From Trematomus loennbergii (Eukaryota > Chordata > Actinopteri > Perciformes > Nototheniidae), in contig JAAOOA010000002.1 of NCBI GenBank assembly GCA_012861695.1, positions 27,768,804 through 27,832,803 on the forward strand: a stretch of DNA of 64,000 bases, given 5' to 3'. The position numbers and the translations under genes were made by a program. Shown one piece after another: positions 57,701 through 64,000 of this stretch (the stretch's first letter is position 1; the number at the start of each line of letters is the position of its first letter). The notes below the pieces were generated by a model. That model did no database searches and had not been told where the DNA came from. It saw only the letters and a program-made list of their open reading frames with translations.

Positions 57701-58879
57701 TTTTCATGCGCTTTCGCTGTGTGTGTGGACATTTACTGCTATGCTGTGTGTAGTAGAGGTTGACTGTACAGGCCTTCAGCTTCAATAAAAATCACTGGTT
57801 AGAGCCAGGGAATATCCAGAAATGCATTATTTGCCACTTTGATTCTCCAACCATGACTAAAATGAGACAAAAACGGCAGCTTATTTTATATTTTAAGCTG
57901 GTATAAAAGGATAATTACATTGAGATATATGTGAAGCATACGCTGTGGTTATGGCTTTAAAAACGGAACGAGAAAATGATGTGTTCTGCTCACATCCTGC
58001 ATGCGGTAGCCTTGACAACCCACCGTTAACTTCAGCGTTGAACACGTTGGCGGAATGACCTCTGCGCTGCCATCAAAATACAGATAAGAAAATACCATAT
58101 GGCCGCCATAATTATACCTGTCACATTTAGACCAGGAATAGCTCTCTGGTAGCAGAACAGTTAAATCATGTTGTTATGTTTTACAGATGAATGGATAGGG
58201 TATAGGAGCCGTTCCCCACTGTTCTGCTATTCTCTCAGAATGACAGCTCCCAAAGTGGATATTTTTAGAGGATGATATAATCACAGTCATATCACTCTCA
58301 TGTCTCTCTTCAAAAAACGCCCCAGAAACAATATGCTCAACGCAATCAGGAGATGATCTTATCTGATGATTTTTAAAGTGGTGATAACACTGCGTTCAGT
58401 GCGTCTGCAGCTAACATAGGGTAAATGGGTGTGAGTTTTTTTTATCTCAAGTGACTCTTCTCTTTTGGAAGGATGAGAAGGGATCGTTTCAGGGTCAAAG
58501 AAAGGAGAACAACTGAATGGAAAGAGAGTTGTTGTTTTAGGAGAGAGGGAAGGAAATGATAGTCAAACTAAATTGTGAAGACAAATGTTTGAGGAGAGAG
58601 GAAGCACACGTGAGGTGCTTCTGTTGCTCAGCTTGTGGTGCTTGCATAGGGGAAGAGGAGGAGTTCTCTCGACTGCATCAGCACTGCAATGTCAGTGCGG
58701 ACATACATCACTGTATGAATGGATTTTTTGCATAGCTCCAGCACGAAACTATTTAAAAGCCCCGGCTATGCAGTTCATTAATTTGCCTCTGGCTGAGTCA
58801 AATTAAAAGACGTGAGATAAGTTTTCTAAAAATGGTTCCTTTACAGATGGTAATGTACTTGCACTGTTGTATTTTGTTT
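54730..58879. other. Long noncoding stretch, no gene recognised
   Basis: No convincing exon. Open frames on both strands at 57.34-57.79 kb overlap each other and lack motifs. It includes an 11-bp tandem pair GCACGTACTTT (55835-55856) and one copy of a 47-bp dispersed motif at 56580-56625. Confidence 0.55.
56580..56625 (+). repeat. Dispersed short motif, copy 1
   Basis: Begins CTACAAAGACTGAACCGCGG and continues through AAATCCCAAATGGTTGTGT. A second copy with a handful of differences lies at 61651-61697, in the same orientation. The sequences on either side of the two copies do not look alike. Confidence 0.75.
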
Positions 58880-59100
58880 TGCCAACTTTCTTTTTCTTTG
58901 TTTATTGGGTTTTCCAACAGCATACAGTTATTCTATCAGAGCATGTATCAAAAGTAGGTAAACAAATCTTCACTTATAGAAAAGGTAGAGTAACAATGTA
59001 AATACTGCTTAACACCAGGGCAAACAAAATCCCACACAGACAGAAGACAAACAGACATACAAAAACAGACAAACAAAAAAATAAATAGAAAACCAGTCAG
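58880..59100 (-). mobile_element. Possible retrotransposon or retrocopy 3' end
   Basis: On the minus strand, TTTGTTTGTCTGTTTTTGTA and similar TGTCTG-rich sequence run into GGAAAACCCAATAAACAAAG and an A-rich AAAAAGAAAG end. A polyadenylation signal followed by an A-rich tail is what an L1-type LINE or processed retrocopy leaves. No coding part is recognisable upstream on that strand, so the identity is uncertain. Confidence 0.35.
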
Positions 59101-60806
59101 CTAAAACAAAAATGTCAATAATAAACAATAAATGTCAGTATGGCAGCACCTCCTCCCCACGACAGCCCGTCCAGTGTTGGGGTTTTGCCAACTTCTGTGT
59201 CTGTTGCGAGATAAAAGAGCAGGAAGATTGGACACCATTCGATTATCAGCACTGGTGCACGGAGGTGGACAGTGGAAAGAGGGGGCGATGCAGCGATGCA
59301 CAGCCACCACAAGGTACGATTTGCAAACAGAGCATGCAGGAAGCTGAAATACGAAGAAAAGAAGGAGAGGGAGGGGGAAACAGGGATCAAGGCCAAGCAC
59401 CAGCTGTTAAAAATAGCTGTCCTCCTTGGCATTTTTCTATACCTTCCAGCAGTTCTCCTCCTAATAATAGCAAATATACACACATAGCTCAGGGCCAATG
59501 CAAACACAGGGGGGAGAGGCGGGCCAGCATGCCGGCAGGATAGATGCACTGGGTTATGGTAATGCCTTTGGAAGACAAAGTTCCTCCTCAGGACATACTG
59601 CTCACTTCACCCAGGCTTTGTTTAATGAGCTCCAACACACAGAAATGAAGTGCATTGAGAGCATTGGGAGGCAAATATGGCACGGTGATGTATGCCTTGC
59701 TTGTCCACGGCAAATAAGAATCATCTCCAGACACGCCATAAAACACAGTGAGAATTCACCTTGAGCCTGGTGGAATATCAGAAGCTCGAGCAGAGTGAAA
59801 GTAAAGGGAGAAGCTTTAAGAGGAACATCAGATGCCGGGCTCCGATTGTCTCAACGTCCAATACAACGACACTAATTAACTCCATTTCAAGGTACCGCTA
59901 TAGAAGCGACGTCATGGTCAAGTAGACAAGGCCTTGAGGGAATAGTCCAACGAATGATGGATGCTTCCCTCCACAATGGTGTAACACTAAATAGGTATTT
60001 TAAATTCATTAAATACTTCCCTTTGGATTAGCTCATGCAGGGCAGGAGCATTATACTTGCAGATCACTCTGGCACCGCGCACGCTAAAACTCATTCCCAG
60101 AGATTTTTACATATCTGGCCACTGCGGCGGAATATCATCCGTCACTTGCTGTTTGTGATTGGTGAATACACAATGTGTGTTTTGCCAAACAACAGGGGAA
60201 AACAACAGAACATTGCATAGGCATGAGAGTTGTGCTTGAAGGAGCACATTTTATTTTGTTTACTCGCCAAACCTGGAGATGGCTCGTTGAACTGAGAGAA
60301 CCTTTTGTGTGATTCAGCAAACGTATTCCTTTAAATGAGACATTAAAAGTGGAGAGAAAAGGAGAAAAACATTGTGTGTACATTAAGAATGGAGGTGCTC
60401 AGGTAAATGGTCTCCTGCGCCATTTGAAGAGGGGCATCATTCAAGCATGTGAAACTCAGGAGTCAATGGAAAACATCCAGTCGTCTGCAAAATGTGATTT
60501 CTAATTTGCTCTTTGCCTTGGCGATGTAATGCAATACTGTTTCAAAATAAAACATCTGAAGGTGTAAATTGGATGCGCAGTGAAACAGGGGGCTGTTGTC
60601 ATGTGGGTCCTACTTTTCCCGACCAGTGCCTTCACAGAAATGTCTGAAGGCGTCGCTTGGAGCAAAATGGCATACATTTACTGAACGGAATGATAAGTGG
60701 GAGTATGCAACACGGGCAGGTGTGAAACAAACAGCATACATAAGTGTTCTTCTCAATTTGACACACATTCTGAGGGCTCATTATAATGCTGCTAATATCA
60801 ATTAAC
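59101..60806. other. Noncoding stretch with overlapping open frames
   Basis: At 59112-59549 both strands are open for about 143 codons. Neither translation matches a known family and mutual overlap argues for chance. Otherwise nothing is recognisable. Confidence 0.5.
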
Positions 60807-61269
60807 TTAAAGAGGCCCTATTATGCTTTTCCTTTACTGTGGTGTGTTCTATAGGTTTGTGTGCATGTAAATGGCCTGGACATGCTAAAATCCCTCTATT
60901 CCCTCCACAGGGAGTTTCTCTCCAACACTCCCCCCCCCTGCCTGAAACGCCTCCATTGAACTCCTTTGTTTACTTCCGTAACATAGTGACATCACAATGT
61001 AACACACGCAATTCTATTGGCTAGCGCCCCAACACATTGCACGTGATAAGCTAAGGGGCGGGGCATCTCTAAGCGGGAGATAGCGGGACATCTCTAAGCG
61101 GTTGACCAATCACAACAGAGCTAGCCAATCAGAGCAGACTGGGCTCTGGTTTCAGACAGAGGGTGAAAAGAGGTGCTGCAGTATGAGAAAAATAAAGACC
61201 TTTTTGAACATTAAAGCATGGAGACATGTCACAGTGAACTTGAAAATAAACATACTATGGCCCCTTTAA
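60807..61269 (-). mobile_element. TTAA-flanked non-autonomous DNA transposon (copy C, most complete)
   Basis: TTAA at 60807-60810 and 61266-61269 bracket a 455-bp element. The left end reads AGAGGCCCTATTATGC; the reverse complement of the right end reads AGGGGCCATAGTATGT, giving short imperfect inverted repeats. The reverse strand matches copies A and B over the block with GTGATTGGTCAACCGCTTAG, CAATGTGTTGGGGCGCTAG and AACAAAGGAGTTCAATGGAG. It includes two tandem CGCTTAGAGATG-type units (CATCTCTAAGCGG on the plus strand) not evident in the other copies. No transposase is encoded. Orientation is opposite to A and B. Confidence 0.85.
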
Positions 61270-64000
61270 ACTATTAATATATGTAATATAATATGTATAC
61301 ATATTTCAGGGAGTCCTGGAATTTGTAAACACCTCTCTGTTAGGAGTCTAAAAGTTATAATTAGCTACAATGATCTTTGTCACAAAATGTAAAAAAAGTA
61401 AGAACGTTTAATTTAATGGTTTCTTCCAATTCCTATCATCATTAATACCGTATACAGTATGTGTTATTTGACTACACACATAACTGCTCACATTCCCTCA
61501 ATTGTGAAACGTAGACAAAAAACAATGCCTGCATTTGTAATCACCAAGGAGGGCAAATTGATTGTTTATTTTAGATTTGTATTTTTTTCACACTCTCAAA
61601 TAGGGCACCAATTACATTTCCTTCCCCCTAACATATCTATGATAATTCCCCTACAAAGACTGAACCGAGGCTTTGTAAATCCCAAATGGTCGTGTCATAA
61701 TCCAGTAAATTCAGGAGCCTAATTGGATTTCTGAAAGGCCCGGAATAGTATCAGAATATTAAATACTAGCTCTGTCAAATTCTGAAATGGAAAAGGGGGT
61801 CAAGTGGAAAAGCCATCGACAACATGCGCGCCTAAAAGTCATTTTTCGCATATCATTTACCCCATTGCCAAAATGTGGTCAGTCACCAGAGCCAAAGACT
61901 AATGGCGAAGTTAAACGGCGGAACAAATATGAGAAGTAAGCCTTTCAACATCCAAATATAGACACTGAGGATTGTGACACAGAACCTAGAACTAATTAAA
62001 GCCCGTCTGTGTGACGCACAGTGCCACGAAGACATCCAAGCTAACCACTTTCACTTCAATATGCTGAGAGCGAGCGTTCAGACACAGAGCGACTTCAAGC
62101 GCTGCCTGTGGCCTTCAGTGTTCACATCACAATGGATCATCTGCCTGAAACCAGACACAACAACTCACGGTCCTTCTGAAGTCACTGACATCTGAAGAGG
62201 TAAAAGAAAATCAGGAAAAGAACCAACAAAGTACACCATATCTTAATTTGTCGATTTAAAAAATGCACATCAACCCTGTCTAAATATGCTGTGGCTCAGA
62301 CACTGGCTAAAGGGACTGATGTGTACAAATAACACCTTGTGAGTCATGACCCAAATTTGCATAAAAAACATAAATCCCTAGAGGACCAGAAACCAACCGT
62401 AAAACATGAGAGAAACCAAATCTCATTTACATTTCAGTCACAGCCTCGGATACGGCAAGCATTACTTATTGATAACACTCAGAGACAAGAAAATACACCA
62501 GAGGGGAGATGTTGTGGAATATAGGGCCTTATGCAGGACTTGTTATACAAACACAATTCATCTTATATTTGTTCCTATGCATGATTTGTTCTTATTTTGT
62601 TAGTACCCATTGATTTCTGGGATTCAACCACTTAATTTGTTCTCCTCTCTTAGGTAAGAGAATATTCCACATGTGCTTCAGAGCAGAGAAAAAATAGATC
62701 ATATTTTCACAATTCAATTAGTTTGTCTAACGCGAGGAAATGCACATTTTGACGGACATGACAAAGTGCAAGAATAACATATCATCTAAATTAGATTATT
62801 ATGTGTTTAAGAATAACATATTTGGCCATGGATCAGAATAGAGACAATAAAAAACATTTATTGATATAAGATGATATGTGTGTGTGGTTTACACACTGGG
62901 CTTTTTTGCATTACCTTCATGTCACTACTGCTGAAGTTATTTTTCTTAAACTCATACAATTGCTATCTTTGTGGCCAAATAACAATGAGATTAATGATAA
63001 TAAAAAAAATACAAATGTACACAAACCTTCAATTTAAGATAGAGTGGGATTCATCATTCTGCAGAATTGGCTAAAGAGCAGATTTGAGGTGGTTAAGAAT
63101 GCTTGATTTATCTGAAGTTGACGAAGAAATGTAAGCGAATGTCGCTGCATTGTTTGATAATTAGCAAAGTGATCTCCATACGGGATGAAGAGCATTCTTA
63201 AAGATTGAAAAGTGTACAATTAAAGACCATTTAATTGCGACATCATAAAAGTCATCCCAAGGAACTTTTGTACTAGACAACATGTGCATACAGTATTTCA
63301 ATTTCTTGAGTTTCCAGCTTGACCCGAGTTACTTGGGGACATTCTCCCTTAATTATAGGCTGAACCTGGTCCAGAGTCTCCTTCTCTCCTCTTGCATATT
63401 TCACACACATCAGTGAAGGCGATAGCTCAGGGCAGCCAGTGATTACCTCCCCATCATTTACTTTAATTGCTCCTAATGCCATTTAACTGCTAATGATTGT
63501 CATACCTGGAGAAAGCTGAGACCGAAAAGGCGTTTATGAGGGGGAACATTCATTTCCCCCTTGATAAATACCTCCCTGTGAGAAGAAAGCCTGACAGGTG
63601 AGGAACTGGAAGTGTGTGGGCCATAATCACGCCTCTGTGTGCTCACTAATGAATGCAGATCCTGATCCATTTCCCAATCTACCCTCTGTAATGAAAAGAA
63701 GAGAAGGCATTCCCCTGCAGCGCTGCCTTTTAAGCCAAGTTAACACACAAGCACACCACCCCAGTGACTTCCAGATTGGAACTGCCATTAAATTATTCAT
63801 TTAATTTCCATCTTCAAAAATATGCATCGTAAACAGGTTGCTGTATAGTTCGGCCTGATTTTCTTTTTCGCGTGTTGGCAGTATTTCAATAGGTAGAGGT
63901 GGAGGTATGTCTGTCGGAGGTTCCTGCAGGATACAGGTGGTTCAAAGGGGACACAACAAGCTGAAATGTAGGCTAAGATCACGCTTGTTTTCTGTGATCA
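61270..64000. other. Noncoding stretch to the window end
   Basis: No gene, RNA gene or full transposon recognised; open frames are all below 90 codons. AT-rich around 62600-63050. Confidence 0.55.
61651..61697 (+). repeat. Dispersed short motif, copy 2
   Basis: CTACAAAGACTGAACCGAGG followed by AAATCCCAAATGGTCGTGT, the partner of 56580-56625. Confidence 0.75.

Overview
The window reads as vertebrate, and specifically teleost, nuclear DNA. No bacterial-style operon, no CRISPR array and no recognisable host protein-coding exon is visible. The evidence for a fish is the repeat set: tRNA-derived SINEs with LINE tails, two pieces of L2/Maui-like non-LTR retrotransposon, small TTAA-flanked non-autonomous DNA transposons, and many long, nearly pure (CA)n/(GT)n arrays. 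Nearly all other open frames are short, overlap frames on the other strand, or are simple-repeat translations, so I do not call them genes.

Layout. 1-4440: unique-looking noncoding DNA. 4441-4732: a SINE on the minus strand. 5322-5431: a long (GT)n array. 10019-10986: a 652-bp inverted-repeat element (10034-10685) that appears to sit inside a TTAA-type element; it has two nested pairs of the same 12-mer and a central 47-bp hairpin. 11-24 kb: noncoding, with purine-rich and pyrimidine-rich stretches. 24.3-24.8 kb: a second copy of the TTAA family. 25800-25998: a SINE. 27286-27724: the 3' end of an L2-like LINE that shares a perfect 25-bp tail block with that SINE. 30965-31132: a second LINE-type 3' tail. 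31.4-31.9 kb: an extreme poly(G) tract and a (CA)n array. 36888-37560: a 186-bp (CA)n array joined to a GTAATC-rich repeat. 43416-43804: a clean 381-bp TTAA-flanked inverted-repeat element. 45.4-46.3 kb: a CpG-rich patch, a (GGA)n run and a two-copy 162-bp tandem duplication. 51321-53105: the 5' half of an L2-like LINE with an intact-looking endonuclease domain, cut off where reverse transcriptase should begin. 53160-53513: a possible solo-LTR-like insertion. 54553-54729: (CA)n. 58880-59100: a possible retrotransposon 3' end on the minus strand. 60807-61269: the most complete copy of the first TTAA family.

The elements relate to one another as autonomous donors and dependents. The SINE and LINE at 25.8-27.7 kb share a tail, as expected if the LINE machinery mobilises the SINE. 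The TTAA elements carry no transposase and would have depended on one supplied elsewhere. The remaining sequence is best described as a gene desert or a very large intron. Candidate regulatory sequence there cannot be confirmed without cross-species alignment. I did not find a convincing new biological system; the best leads are the nested double-inverted-repeat element, the 3'-truncated LINE and the tandem duplication at 46 kb.
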